Shown here: positions 24,411 through 32,586 of the stretch, in pieces | Layout: every line of letters starts with the position of its first letter | Position numbering within the stretch: position 1 is the stretch's first letter | Source: Fluviicola sp. | Lineage (GTDB): Bacteria > Bacteroidota > Bacteroidia > Flavobacteriales_D > Crocinitomicaceae | Length of the DNA stretch: 64,000 nucleotides | Reading direction: 5' to 3' | Assembly: GCF_039596395.1 (NCBI RefSeq) | Contig: NZ_JBCNJT010000001.1 | Location: 1,213,315 to 1,277,314 of the forward strand | The notes under the pieces: model-generated | Databases searched by the model: none | Told to the model about the DNA's origin: nothing | Seen by the model: the letters and a program-made list of their open reading frames with translations, nothing else | Program-made: the position numbers and the translations under genes

Positions 24411-26211
24411 GCTTTTCGATTTTCAGTTCCGTAAATACCTGGTCGAATCCCTTCGTGTCATAACGGTGTTCCTTAAAATACATGTAATCGCTTTTTAAGC
24501 CGTCTTCCCAGGTGTATCCCGGACGGATCATTTTTCCTTTGTTTGCCTTGTAAATTGCCAGGGCATTCTTAGAATCATTATGGAACAGGTAAACGTGCGC
24601 CAGGTTTAATTTGGCATTCAAATCTTCGGGGTACAGTTCAACGCTGCGTTTGAAATAAGCGATCGATTCCTCATACCTTTTGATTTCCATCAAGTGCCAC
24701 CCGATACTGGTCAACAGGTATTCCGGCAGTTCCAGTTTGGCAGGATTTTCCACTTTTACGGCTTTTGGGAATTCCTTCCCGTCAACCATTCGGGTGTAAC
24801 CGGTTACTTTCCCTTTTTTATCGGTTTCAAATTCTTTGACCGCCTGGAATTCCCGGTTCATGAAGCGTTTAACGGAAGTGAAATACATCTTGGCATAGCG
24901 GCCGTCTGTGTAGAAATAAGGTTCTCCACCTTTCCATTCTACAGAAGCCCATTGATCATCAAATAAATAAATCCCCTGGTATTTTTCCAGAATATTGTCC
25001 GGAACCTTCATTTCATTCTCCAATTCCTTCCGTTGAGGCTCACGGTAGAAGTTCTTCCAGTTGTAAGCTTTGGCAACACTTTTAATCACATCGTAGATTA
25101 ATGTTCCGTCATCTGTATTGAGGAAGATTGCTACACCATAACCATCCTCCATACTTCCGTAGAATTGCCCGCAAAAACCGTCATTTCCTGCTCCGTGCTC
25201 AAAATATTTTGCACCATCAATGTCTAAGATGAAAGTTCCCATTCCTGTGGGACCATTGTTGTAAGGGCTCAAATGCAGATTCACCATTTCCTGGTTCAGA
25301 ACTTTGGATTTGCCGCCTTTCAGGGCCAGTTGCATGTCGATGATGTAGTTACACAAGTCACTGGGAGTCATCCACAAACCTGCTGCAGCTTGTTCGGGAT
25401 ACAGGCGGAATTTGTTCAATACGGGAGAACCGTCCGAATAGTAACCGGAAGCGTAGTTGCTGAGATCTCCGTCCGGATTTGGGAAAGCATAGGAACTATG
25501 TGTCATGCCGATCGGTTTCAGGACGTTCTCGTACATCCATTCGTCGTAAGGTTTGCCGGTAATGTCTGTCAAAATAACCTGCGAAATAGTGGTTCCGCCT
25601 CCCGAATACTGGAATTTCAGGTTCGGTTCAAATTCACTTCTTACAGCCGGAGTAACTGCCGGTGCTAAGCCGTCCAGGACCTGGTACACAGTTGGAATAT
25701 CACCCAACCGGTTGTGCCCGGGAAATCCATGGACGGTTAAACCTGCCTGGTGGCTTAAAATTTCTGCCAGTGTAATCTTTTTTCCTTTGGAAAGCGAGTC
25801 GTAGGGAAACTTCCAGGATTTCAGGTATTGATTGATATCCGTGTTCAGGTCGAGCTTGTGTTCCTGCGCCAATTTCAAAATACCCAGTGCATTCAGTGTT
25901 TTACTGATAGAACCCGGTTCGAACAGCGTTTCGGTTGTCACCGGTCTTTTTTCGGCTTCATCTGCCCAGCCATATCCTTTTGCCCATGCGATCTTGTAAT
26001 CCCGGATAACAGCGATACTCATTCCTTTCACACCATAGAGTTTCATTTGCTCTTCGATCGTTCGTGGCTTCTCATTACCGATGATTACATTCCCGGTAAT
26101 GTTGTTTTCCACTTCTTTGATTTTTTCAAGCGTTGCCCCGGAATAATTTTCCTGGGAGAAAAGGGGAGAACTGATCAGTAAAGCGGAAATGAATAAAGCA
26201 GCTGTTTTCAT
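24397..26211 (-). CDS. Serine hydrolase, class C beta-lactamase fold, with C-terminal TPR region
   Basis: 604 residues from the Met at 26211, which starts a signal peptide (MKTAALFISALLISSPLFSQ). The beta-lactamase-related domain (~55-370) shows the S-x-x-K motif in FEPGSISKTLNAL, a Tyr-containing motif at FQYSGGG, and a late HGAGNDGF segment standing for the KTG-like element. Residues ~430-510 form a beta-rich module, and ~535-590 are a tetratricopeptide-like pair (YEESIAYFKRSVELYPEDLNAKLNLAH). Such enzymes act as D-alanyl peptidases or esterases in the periplasm; the substrate is not predictable. Confidence 0.88.
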   Translation of the reverse strand: MKTAALFISALLISSPLFSQENYSGATLEKIKEVENNITGNVIIGNEKPRTIEEQMKLYGVKGMSIAVIRDYKIAWAKGYGWADEAEKRPVTTETLFEPGSISKTLNALGILKLAQEHKLDLNTDINQYLKSWKFPYDSLSKGKKITLAEILSHQAGLTVHGFPGHNRLGDIPTVYQVLDGLAPAVTPAVRSEFEPNLKFQYSGGGTTISQVILTDITGKPYDEWMYENVLKPIGMTHSSYAFPNPDGDLSNYASGYYSDGSPVLNKFRLYPEQAAAGLWMTPSDLCNYIIDMQLALKGGKSKVLNQEMVNLHLSPYNNGPTGMGTFILDIDGAKYFEHGAGNDGFCGQFYGSMEDGYGVAIFLNTDDGTLIYDVIKSVAKAYNWKNFYREPQRKELENEMKVPDNILEKYQGIYLFDDQWASVEWKGGEPYFYTDGRYAKMYFTSVKRFMNREFQAVKEFETDKKGKVTGYTRMVDGKEFPKAVKVENPAKLELPEYLLTSIGWHLMEIKRYEESIAYFKRSVELYPEDLNAKLNLAHVYLFHNDSKNALAIYKANKGKMIRPGYTWEDGLKSDYMYFKEHRYDTKGFDQVFTELKIEKPKGY

Positions 26212-26372
26212 AATTCGGATTTGGTTAATGCAAGGTAAATGAATTTTAGCTGGGAAGTAACAGGAGAAGTGTAAAAGGATGTAAATTAGGATCAATGACT
26301 GTATTCCTAAAAAATAAGAACGCTGCAAAACAAAGGTTTTACAGCGTTCTTAAAAAATTGTCCGGTTGAGAA

Positions 26373-26615
26373 TTACTGGATATCACATTCCCGGGTATAA
26401 TTCCCGAAAACATCTGTTCCTGTTTCTTCCAGGTCATTACACTTTTTCTCTGCACGAACACGGGAATCTTTGAAGGAATAATTTCCATCCGTTGATGAAT
26501 TCCTGTTCCCGTCACTGTCTGTCCGTACTTTGGTACATTCGCAGACATAGTCTTTTTTGCAGGATGCCAGTGTAAAACCCGACAATACTACTAATGTTAA
26601 AATTACTGCTTTCAT
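26373..26615 (-). CDS. Small putative lipoprotein (paralogue 2)
   Basis: 80 residues. The signal segment ends at the lipobox LASCKK (Cys19), so a short lipid-anchored exported protein is predicted. Mature part: DYVCECTKVRT, four cysteines in all (including a CEC pair and late Cys), ending in TRECDIQ. Paralogous to the gene at 26780 with conserved FKDSR.RAE.KCNDLE.

TGTD organisation. The conserved cysteines suggest disulphides. No family recognised. Start at 26615 gives MKAVILTLVVLSG; an ATG three codons upstream (26624) is also possible. Confidence 0.7.
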   Translation of the reverse strand: MKAVILTLVVLSGFTLASCKKDYVCECTKVRTDSDGNRNSSTDGNYSFKDSRVRAEKKCNDLEETGTDVFGNYTRECDIQ

Positions 26616-26779
26616 AATCGTCATTTTTAAGGTATTTCCAGAAAAAGTGTTCCTTCAAACAGTCGGAACTAAATATGAATGATTTACAACACAAATCTGT
26701 TATATAAGTTATGAAAAAACTTACATAATTCACAGGTTATCAACGTGTTTATGAATGCCGGGTCTTCTCAATCCGTTTT

Positions 26780-27019
26780 TTAAATGTCACATTCTCTGGT
26801 GTATTCTCCAAGGATATCTGTTCCTGAATCTTCCAGATCGTTGCAACGGTCTTCAGCGCGTGCACGTGAATCTTTAAACGTATACGTTCCATCGGAAGAA
26901 GTAACGGTACTGCCGTCATCATCCGTACGGATCATTCTGCATTCGCACGTATAATCTTTTTTACAGGATGCAAGTGCCAGGCCTGACAATGCCACCACTG
27001 CTACAACTACTCTTTTCAT
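26780..27019 (-). CDS. Small putative lipoprotein (paralogue 1)
   Basis: 79 residues from ATG 27019 (MKRVVVAVVALSGLALASCK) with a lipobox ending at Cys19. The mature part repeats the architecture of the gene at 26373: CEC motif, a Thr/Ser-rich turn with FKDSRARAEDRCNDLE, and a final TRECDI. The pair are tandem duplicates with separate spacing of about 160 bases. A minus-strand CATCTTTG at 27053-27046 may be the -7 box. Confidence 0.7.
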   Translation of the reverse strand: MKRVVVAVVALSGLALASCKKDYTCECRMIRTDDDGSTVTSSDGTYTFKDSRARAEDRCNDLEDSGTDILGEYTRECDI

Positions 27020-27149
27020 GATTGTCTTTTTTAAAGTGTTCAGCACAAAGATGGACGATCATCGACGGACTTCTGTTACAAAATTTTTCAGAAAACTTGT
27101 ATGAATCCCAGATGTGGGATTTATGTAAGCCTTTCAAATAATTTCGTAA

Positions 27150-27330
27150 CAACTTCTGCTATTTCTTCGTCAACTTTACCCCAACGAAGTATAGACAGAA
27201 GGTGAAGCATCTCATGTATTAAAGGATGTGAACTGGACCGATATAAGTTGTGATTGGAGCACAAATATCAATTTGTGCGGGTGTAGTAGGTGAAAAGGTG
27301 TATCAAGCTTTTATCTGATACACCTTTTTG
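27150..27330 (+). ncRNA. Candidate structured small RNA
   Basis: A gene-free stretch holding three strong hairpins in a row. First, CTTCTG (27153-27158) with CAGAAG (27196-27201), enclosing CTTCGT (27165-27170) with ACGAAG (27184-27189), both spaced by six-base internal loops. Second, GCACAAAT (27259-27266) with ATTTGTGC (27271-27278) around ATCA. Third, a terminator at 27293-27329. No open frame of useful length lies on the plus strand. A short RNA, or a leader region upstream of osmC, is inferred; its family is unknown to me. Confidence 0.5.
27293..27329 (+). terminator. Strong intrinsic terminator hairpin
   Basis: AAAAGGTGTATCA (27293-27305) and TGATACACCTTTT (27316-27328) form a 13-bp stem with a 10-base loop and run into a T-tract. 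No coding gene is upstream on the plus strand, so it must close an RNA transcribed from this interval or act as an attenuator. Confidence 0.75.
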
Positions 27331-27357
27331 ATTTGAACGAATCCCGGAAAGAATGTG

Positions 27358-27365
27358 TATCTTTC
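27358..27365 (+). promoter_or_regulatory. Candidate -7 box for osmC
   Basis: TATCTTTC at 27358-27365, with TTTG at 27332-27335 spaced by 22 bases, lies just downstream of the terminator and 36 bases before the ATG at 27401. It suggests osmC is transcribed independently of the upstream RNA. Confidence 0.4.
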
Positions 27366-27400
27366 GTTTCGTTGAACCAGAAGATACAAACCACAGAAAT

Positions 27401-27799
27401 ATGGCATCGGTAACTGCTAACATTAAGAAGGAACTTTACAGAATTGAAATTGAGTCCCCAACGGGAAATGTTCTAATCTCGGACGAACCCCTGGAAAGAG
27501 GTGGGAAAGACCTGGGATTTTCTCCTACCGAATTACTGGCTTCTTCGCTTGCGGCATGTACCAGTGCAACTTTGCGCATATATGCTGACCAGAAGGGCTG
27601 GGACTTGCAGGAAGTAAAAGTGGAAATCGGTCTGGACCGGGATGAAAAGGAGAATAAAACCATCTTTACACGCAAATTACAGCTTTTTGGTAACCTGGAT
27701 GAAAAGCAACGCGAACGCCTGTTCAAAGTGGCAAATGCCTGTCCCGTTCACAAAATTCTCACCAATCCCATTGAGATCAATACCGAGGTAATTCCCTGA
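27401..27799 (+). CDS. OsmC/Ohr family peroxidase-like protein
   Basis: 132 residues from ATG 27401. The two family cysteines are Cys53 (SSLAACTSATLRIYAD) and Cys114 (ANACPVHKILTNP), the thiol pair that reduces organic hydroperoxides. DLGFSPTELLASSL is the usual helix before Cys53. Cytosolic dimer by family. The upstream frame beginning at 27353 lies in the promoter and is not used. Confidence 0.92.
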   Translation: MASVTANIKKELYRIEIESPTGNVLISDEPLERGGKDLGFSPTELLASSLAACTSATLRIYADQKGWDLQEVKVEIGLDRDEKENKTIFTRKLQLFGNLDEKQRERLFKVANACPVHKILTNPIEINTEVIP

Positions 27800-27896
27800 A
27801 ATGAATTTTTTTTCGAAAAATAATTGGAAAGTAGCTATTTAATTTTTTACTTTGTTTTTCAAAGTACTTTTATTTAAGTTTTAAAAAAGAACAACT

Positions 27897-28181
27897 ATGA
27901 AAAACAAAAGATTGATGATTATTCTGTCAATAGTGGGAGTGCTGTTGTTGATTCCGTTTGTAGCCATGCAATTTACAAACGAAGTAAACTGGTCGGGATC
28001 TGACTTCCTGATCATGGGAATTTTATTGTCGGTTTCCGGACTGGTGTGCGAACTGATTCTGCGCAAAGTCAAAAAACGTGAGAATAGAATCATACTTTGC
28101 CTGGCCGTATTGGGAATGTTCCTGCTGGTGTGGATGGAACTTGCGGTGGGTATCTTTGGAACTCCGTTTGCAGGATCTTGA
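27897..28181 (+). CDS. Small membrane protein, unknown function
   Basis: 94 residues with three hydrophobic segments (~5-23, ~37-54 and ~65-90), a likely small inner-membrane protein. The stop codon overlaps the start of the next gene (TGATG at 28179-28183), so the two are translationally coupled. No family recognised. Confidence 0.65.
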   Translation: MKNKRLMIILSIVGVLLLIPFVAMQFTNEVNWSGSDFLIMGILLSVSGLVCELILRKVKKRENRIILCLAVLGMFLLVWMELAVGIFGTPFAGS

Positions 28182-28693
28182 TGAGTGCGTTAAAACAAGT
28201 GTTAATTTCGGCAAACATTCTTTATGGATTAATTCTGCTGATATTCCTGTTGGATTTTTTTGGAATAATGGAAATGAAAGGGCGGGAATTTAGTTCCTTT
28301 ATCTATATTATTACGACTTTATTCATGCCGCTCATTTTAATTGGTAATTTGATAGTATTCAGAAAATATGGAATTTTTCTGACCTGGAGGTTTTGGTCTT
28401 CGTTAGTGACACTTACGATCTGTTTTTATTCGCTTGCATTCTTGGCCTATCGTTTTTCATCAACAAACTTTCAAACTCAAACCATTTATTACGTAAGCTT
28501 CCAGGATTGTTTCAGGACCATTGAATTCCAAATGGAAGACATTGGAGTATTTGGATATAACAAACGCTATGTGGAGGTAACTTATTTAACTCCGTGGTTG
28601 ATGATTACCAAACAAGTTGATCCAAAGAATGACCCGGGAGAAGGATGGGTAAGAATTGATTGGGATGTGAATGAATTGGAGCTTAAATATTAG
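28181..28693 (+). CDS. Membrane protein, unknown function
   Basis: 170 residues from ATG 28181, sharing one base with the upstream stop; a longer frame from 28097 overlaps that gene entirely in another frame and is rejected. Hydrophobic segments at ~12-30, ~40-60 and ~70-92 precede a soluble C-terminal region of ~75 residues. No motif recognised. Probably an operon partner of the 94-residue gene. Confidence 0.65.
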   Translation: MSALKQVLISANILYGLILLIFLLDFFGIMEMKGREFSSFIYIITTLFMPLILIGNLIVFRKYGIFLTWRFWSSLVTLTICFYSLAFLAYRFSSTNFQTQTIYYVSFQDCFRTIEFQMEDIGVFGYNKRYVEVTYLTPWLMITKQVDPKNDPGEGWVRIDWDVNELELKY

Positions 28694-28723
28694 TATGTTT
28701 AGGCCTGAATAGCTTTTACCAAG

Positions 28724-29182
28724 ATGACTGAAACAACCAAACGATTGGAAGAACTCCTGAAAACCGGGTTGGCTTACCTGGTGAATGCTTCCGAAGCGGA
28801 ACTGAAATACCAGCGTGCACCGGGGAAATGGTCCAAACAAGAATTGTTGGGGCATTTGATTGATTCGGGAATGAATAACCTGCAGCGTTTTACGGAAATT
28901 CAATTCGCTGAAAAACCTTACAAAATCCGAAAATACAACCAGGATGAACTGGTGCTTGCCAACGATTATCAGCATGCAGACATCAGTGAATTAGCAGAAT
29001 TCTGGCTGGCACTGAACAGGAGGATTGCAATCATCATGCAACAGCAAACGGAAGAAACACTGAGTTTCGCTATCGGATTACCCGACGGACAACTTTCAGA
29101 CCTCCGTTTTTTGATGGTCGATTATGTGGATCACCTGGAATATCATGTGAAACAGATCCTGACGGAATTACCACAATCCTAA
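28724..29182 (+). CDS. DinB family protein (copy 1)
   Basis: 152-residue four-helix-bundle protein of the DinB/YfiT-like metalloenzyme superfamily. A conserved His lies in KWSKQELLGHLIDSGMNNLQR and a second metal-binding pair in LMVDYVDHLEYHVKQI, the usual metal triad. Family members act in bacillithiol- or mycothiol-linked transfer or remain uncharacterised, so its reaction is unknown. A second DinB gene lies at 41567. Confidence 0.88.
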   Translation: MTETTKRLEELLKTGLAYLVNASEAELKYQRAPGKWSKQELLGHLIDSGMNNLQRFTEIQFAEKPYKIRKYNQDELVLANDYQHADISELAEFWLALNRRIAIIMQQQTEETLSFAIGLPDGQLSDLRFLMVDYVDHLEYHVKQILTELPQS

Positions 29183-29223
29183 AAAGTCTTGTTTCTCACA
29201 TCTGAAAGCGGTATATTAGGTAG

Positions 29224-29637
29224 ATGAAAGTTCATACAACCAATTATACGAATACATTCATCGCTATTGCAGATGATTGCCCCATGGGAAACGGAACGGT
29301 TCCGCCCCTGAAAGGAGATGCTTTGACGATTGCCAACAGGCAGTTTGACCTGATCAGCAAAAATCCGTACAAATACACGTCGGATGAAGTATTGTTCCAG
29401 GTTTTTGCAGATAAAAATGAGTTGGCCCAAAGCGAATATGAAGCCGCCAGGGCTCAGTTTTTCTCAAAAGGACAAGCTTGTTTACGGGCTTCTCCGTTGA
29501 CAAAACGCTACGGTTGGGGAATTCATTTTGATCACGAAGGGAAAATGGCGCTTTACGGTTCGGAAAGTGAGGAATACAAACGATACCTGGAAGACAAGAC
29601 CTTAAATGTAGTCAAAGCGATGAAGTCTTCGCGATGA
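29224..29637 (+). CDS. DUF6157-like protein
   Basis: 137-residue soluble protein. The opening MKVHTTNYTNTFIAIADDCP, then the conserved segment KGDALTIANRQFDLISKNPYKYTSDEV and late PLTKRYGWGIHFDHEGKMALYG, match my memory of the DUF6157 family. No function is known to me. It follows the DinB gene by 41 bases. Confidence 0.75.
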   Translation: MKVHTTNYTNTFIAIADDCPMGNGTVPPLKGDALTIANRQFDLISKNPYKYTSDEVLFQVFADKNELAQSEYEAARAQFFSKGQACLRASPLTKRYGWGIHFDHEGKMALYGSESEEYKRYLEDKTLNVVKAMKSSR

Positions 29638-29699
29638 ACATAAACAGAACCTTTTAATTATTTTCGAAGAAATAATCTTCACGCTTGCGCAGAACTTGT

Positions 29700-30161
29700 A
29701 TGTTGAAAATGAACCGTATCCACTTATTGCTTTTGTTGCTTCCTTTCGGAATACTGTTTTCCTGTACCGATAACAAAACAGAACACAACCTCATGACCGG
29801 TGAACGTAAATTTATCGAAGGATTGGGAATCCTGGATCAGAAAGAGCAAATCCAGTTATTCGAGAACAATGATGGTTTCGACGATGTGACAAAATCGGGG
29901 AATTTTATCACCGACAAAAGAATTGCAGCTTATTGGATCAAAGACGGCAACCGGGAAATATACTCGGCATTTTTTACGAATGAGATCGATTCCATCGCTC
30001 AAACAGATAACCACACAGCCTTAACATACGCTTCTTACCTGACGGTTTACAAAACCGACGGAAGTTCCTTCAATGTCTACGTGGATGCGGACAGTACACG
30101 CACCTATGAGTTTTTCAATAAAGCGCTTTCCAATTGGGAAGCCCTGAGAAAAAATAAGTGA
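29700..30161 (+). CDS. Putative lipoprotein, unknown function
   Basis: 153 residues from ATG 29700; a second Met lies three codons on. The signal segment is rich in Leu with a lipobox ending LFSCTD (Cys near 19). The mature part is mixed beta with no recognised motif. It is the last gene before the convergent HxlR gene at 30166. Confidence 0.65.
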   Translation: MLKMNRIHLLLLLLPFGILFSCTDNKTEHNLMTGERKFIEGLGILDQKEQIQLFENNDGFDDVTKSGNFITDKRIAAYWIKDGNREIYSAFFTNEIDSIAQTDNHTALTYASYLTVYKTDGSSFNVYVDADSTRTYEFFNKALSNWEALRKNK

Positions 30162-30165
30162 TTTA

Positions 30166-30516
30166 TTAATCCTCAATAATCATTTTGCGGTGCTCGCTTC
30201 CCCATAAAGCCAGGTTGTCGATCATGGGTTTCAGTTTCTGGCCGTAAGGAGTTAATTCGTACTGAACCGTTACCGGTTGCGTGTCCAAAACTGTGCGTTT
30301 CACCAGCTTGTTGATCTCCAGTTCTTTCAATTCCCGGCTGAGCATTTTCCCGGAAATTCCCTGTACATCTTTCAATACGTCCGAATACCGTTTCGGATGG
30401 AAGCAAAGGGCCGTAATAATGGAAATTTTCCATTTGCCACCAAGCATGTACATCGCATCGTGTACAGCCATAATGGTCTTTTTGCATTCGTAACTTTTTT
30501 CGGGAGTAATTGCCAT
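30166..30516 (-). CDS. HxlR family transcriptional regulator (copy 2)
   Basis: 116 residues. The HxlR signature MYMLGGKWKISIITAL and recognition region VQGISGKMLSRELKELEINKLV are clear, with wing VTVQYELTPYGQKL. A single N-terminal cysteine (Cys11, SYECKKT) sits where the redox-active sensor thiol lies in YodB/HypR relatives. Divergent from the nitroreductase at 30624 with 107 bases between, and the promoters of both carry exact TAnnTTTG boxes. Copy 1 is at 6002 and copy 3 at 34631. Confidence 0.92.
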   Translation of the reverse strand: MAITPEKSYECKKTIMAVHDAMYMLGGKWKISIITALCFHPKRYSDVLKDVQGISGKMLSRELKELEINKLVKRTVLDTQPVTVQYELTPYGQKLKPMIDNLALWGSEHRKMIIED

Positions 30517-30539
30517 ATTTTACTGTTTGTTACCTTTAT

Positions 30540-30596
30540 GTCACTATTACTTTTTGACTCTAAGTGACAAAAGTAAACCAGGTGAGTCTAATTTTG
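30540..30596. promoter_or_regulatory. Divergent HxlR/nitroreductase promoter region
   Basis: Plus strand TAATTTTG at 30589-30596 serves the nitroreductase. Minus strand TACTTTTG at 30575-30568 serves HxlR. GTCACT (30540-30545) and AGTGAC (30563-30568) form an inverted repeat lying over the HxlR start region, a plausible operator. Confidence 0.6.
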
Positions 30597-30623
30597 CCAT
30601 ATAAACAAACAAATTTTTACAAA

Positions 30624-31256
30624 ATGGCATTAAATGACGATTTGCAGTGGCGTTACGCAACCAAGAAAATGAACGGACAAAAAGTACCGGCTGAAAAATT
30701 GGATTACATCCTGGAAGCAGCAAGATTGGCTCCATCTTCATCCGGTTTACAGCCTTACCGGATTTTTGTGATCAGTGATCGGTCAATCCTTGAAAAAATT
30801 CGGTCTTTCTCCTTCGATCAAAGCCAGATCACAGATTGTTCCCACTTATTGGTTTGGGCAGCCTGGGACGGTTATTCGGAAGAACGCATCAGTGGCGAAA
30901 TGCTGAAAACTTCCCGGGAAAGAGGATTGCCCGATAATGCAACCGAAGACTACCGCAAAATGTTGTGGGGATTATACGAACCTTTGGGACAACAATGGCA
31001 CCAGGTTCACAGCGCGAAACAGGCTTACATTTCCTTCGGGCTGGCCATTGCGGCGGCTGCTGAACAAAAAGTTGATGCTACACCAATGGAAGGATTCGAT
31101 CCGGCAAAAATGGACGAATTGCTCGGGTTGGAGAAACTGGGATTGAAAAGTGTGGTGATTATGCCGCTTGGTTACAGAGATCCGGAAGGAGACTGGTTGG
31201 TGAACTTGAAAAAAGTACGCGTTCCTAAAACCGAATTTGTGACGGAAATAGCTTAA
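30624..31256 (+). CDS. Nitroreductase family protein (NAD(P)H-dependent oxidoreductase)
   Basis: 210 residues from ATG 30624; the frame reaches 30564 but the family begins at MALNDDLQWRYATKKM. FMN-binding marks RYATKKMNG, APSSSGLQPYRIFVISD and IMPLGYRDPEGDW are present. Related to but distinct from the enzyme at 5307. Divergent from HxlR copy 2, a pairing that repeats the layout at 5307/6002. A terminator hairpin follows at 31276. Confidence 0.9.
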   Translation: MALNDDLQWRYATKKMNGQKVPAEKLDYILEAARLAPSSSGLQPYRIFVISDRSILEKIRSFSFDQSQITDCSHLLVWAAWDGYSEERISGEMLKTSRERGLPDNATEDYRKMLWGLYEPLGQQWHQVHSAKQAYISFGLAIAAAAEQKVDATPMEGFDPAKMDELLGLEKLGLKSVVIMPLGYRDPEGDWLVNLKKVRVPKTEFVTEIA

Positions 31257-31275
31257 TGATGCTAGGATATCTTGA

Positions 31276-31309
31276 AAAGACCGGTTCGACTTCAGTTGGG
31301 CCGGTCTTT
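31276..31309 (+). terminator. Hairpin terminator after the nitroreductase
   Basis: AAAGACCGG (31276-31284) pairs with CCGGTCTTT (31301-31309). The loop of 16 bases and a T-rich tail follow, 20 bases after the stop codon. Confidence 0.5.
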
Positions 31310-31398
31310 CCTGATTTAAGTGCTTGTATCCGGTTATCACAACATCAAAAATTGGATTAATTTTATCACTGTGCATGAAACTGCTTAACTAATAGTTT

Positions 31399-32034
31399 AT
31401 GATCCGGGTACTTCATATCTTCAAAAAAAATGCGGTGATTCCTAAACCCGAATATACACCCGGGATACGGAAATCCTTTTTTGAATGGGGAAATCAATTG
31501 GTTTCCCGCCTGGGAATGATTGAGAATAATCATTTGCTTCTGGCAAATGAATATAAGGATCAGATCCATATTTCCCGTACCGGAACCGTTATTATCCAGG
31601 ATATTATCGGGTATTCCGGGACTTCTGCTAAAAGCGATTACTTGCGGTATGCCAAAATGAACGATATTCCCGGTTGGTATGTAGATAGCTGGCTGAGAAG
31701 ATTCCCGGAAATAATCACCTTTAATAAAGAAGACCGCATGCAGCAGTTCGAATCGTTTTCATTGAATCTTCAGAGCCTGGAACTATACCTGAAAGATGCC
31801 CACAAAATAGCTGATCTGAAATCAGGCAATCCCGTTCTTGTCCGTAAAAACGGTAAATGGGACTTTTCAGCTACCGGTAGAAGACAACGCAACTATTTTG
31901 AATCGGAATACATTATTCAATATTTGGGAGAAGTGGAAAACATTGCATTTGTTCCGGAGAATAAATTGGAAATACAGCGTGAAATTCCCTGGAAAACGGC
32001 AAAAACAATAGATTTGCGCACACCCTTTTATTAA
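31399..32034 (+). CDS. Hypothetical protein, unknown function
   Basis: 211 residues, soluble, no signal peptide or membrane segment. Opens MIRVLHIFKKNAVIPKPEYT and has an Arg/Lys-rich beginning and mixed sequence (KMNDIPGWYVDSWLRRFPEI). I recognise no family. It precedes the GNAT gene by three bases and is probably co-transcribed with it. Confidence 0.6.
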   Translation: MIRVLHIFKKNAVIPKPEYTPGIRKSFFEWGNQLVSRLGMIENNHLLLANEYKDQIHISRTGTVIIQDIIGYSGTSAKSDYLRYAKMNDIPGWYVDSWLRRFPEIITFNKEDRMQQFESFSLNLQSLELYLKDAHKIADLKSGNPVLVRKNGKWDFSATGRRQRNYFESEYIIQYLGEVENIAFVPENKLEIQREIPWKTAKTIDLRTPFY

Positions 32035-32037
32035 GCG

Positions 32038-32586
32038 ATGCTAAAAACAGATAGACTAACCCTGAAAGAACTGGAATTAAGTGATTTGAACCAGATTCAC
32101 GAACTGCATTCCTTGCCGGAAACCGATGAGTTCAATACGATGGGAATTCCGGCCGATATCGGTGTTACGGAGCGTTTGCTGGCCGATTGGCTGGGAATGC
32201 GGGAATTGGTTCCCCGTACGAAATACGTCTTCCGGATCGAAGATGCTGCGAACAATTTTATCGGGTTGATTGGTCTTAACCTGGGAAAGCCCCATTACAG
32301 GAACGGAGAAATCTGGTACAAGCTTCACAAGGATTCCTGGAACAAAGGATATGCTACCGAAGCAGTGAAACGGTTATTGGAATTTTGCTTTACGGATTTG
32401 AACCTGCACCGCGTTGAAGCAGGTTGTGCAGTTGAAAATAGCGCTTCTGTAAAAGTGCTCGAAAAAGCCGGTATGATCCTGGAAGGAAGGACCCGTAAAC
32501 TTTTGCCGATTCGCGGAGAGTGGAAAGACAATTATTTTTACGCGATTTTGGAAGAGGATTTCTTTGGGATAGCAAATCATTCATGA
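32038..32586 (+). CDS. GNAT family N-acetyltransferase (RimJ/RimL-like)
   Basis: 182 residues. TDRLTLKELELSDLNQIHEL opens the fold, WNKGYATEAVKRLLEFCF holds the acetyl-CoA loop (N-K-G-Y-A), and NLHRVEAGCAVENSASVKVLEKAGM is the RimJ/L-type late motif. Its stop overlaps the next start by four bases (ATGA). Substrate unknown. Confidence 0.92.
   Translation: MLKTDRLTLKELELSDLNQIHELHSLPETDEFNTMGIPADIGVTERLLADWLGMRELVPRTKYVFRIEDAANNFIGLIGLNLGKPHYRNGEIWYKLHKDSWNKGYATEAVKRLLEFCFTDLNLHRVEAGCAVENSASVKVLEKAGMILEGRTRKLLPIRGEWKDNYFYAILEEDFFGIANHS

Noticed and set aside
28097-28180. Upstream start for the 170-residue membrane gene
   Set aside because: It would run through the coding region of the preceding membrane gene in another frame; ATG 28181 gives the usual overlap.
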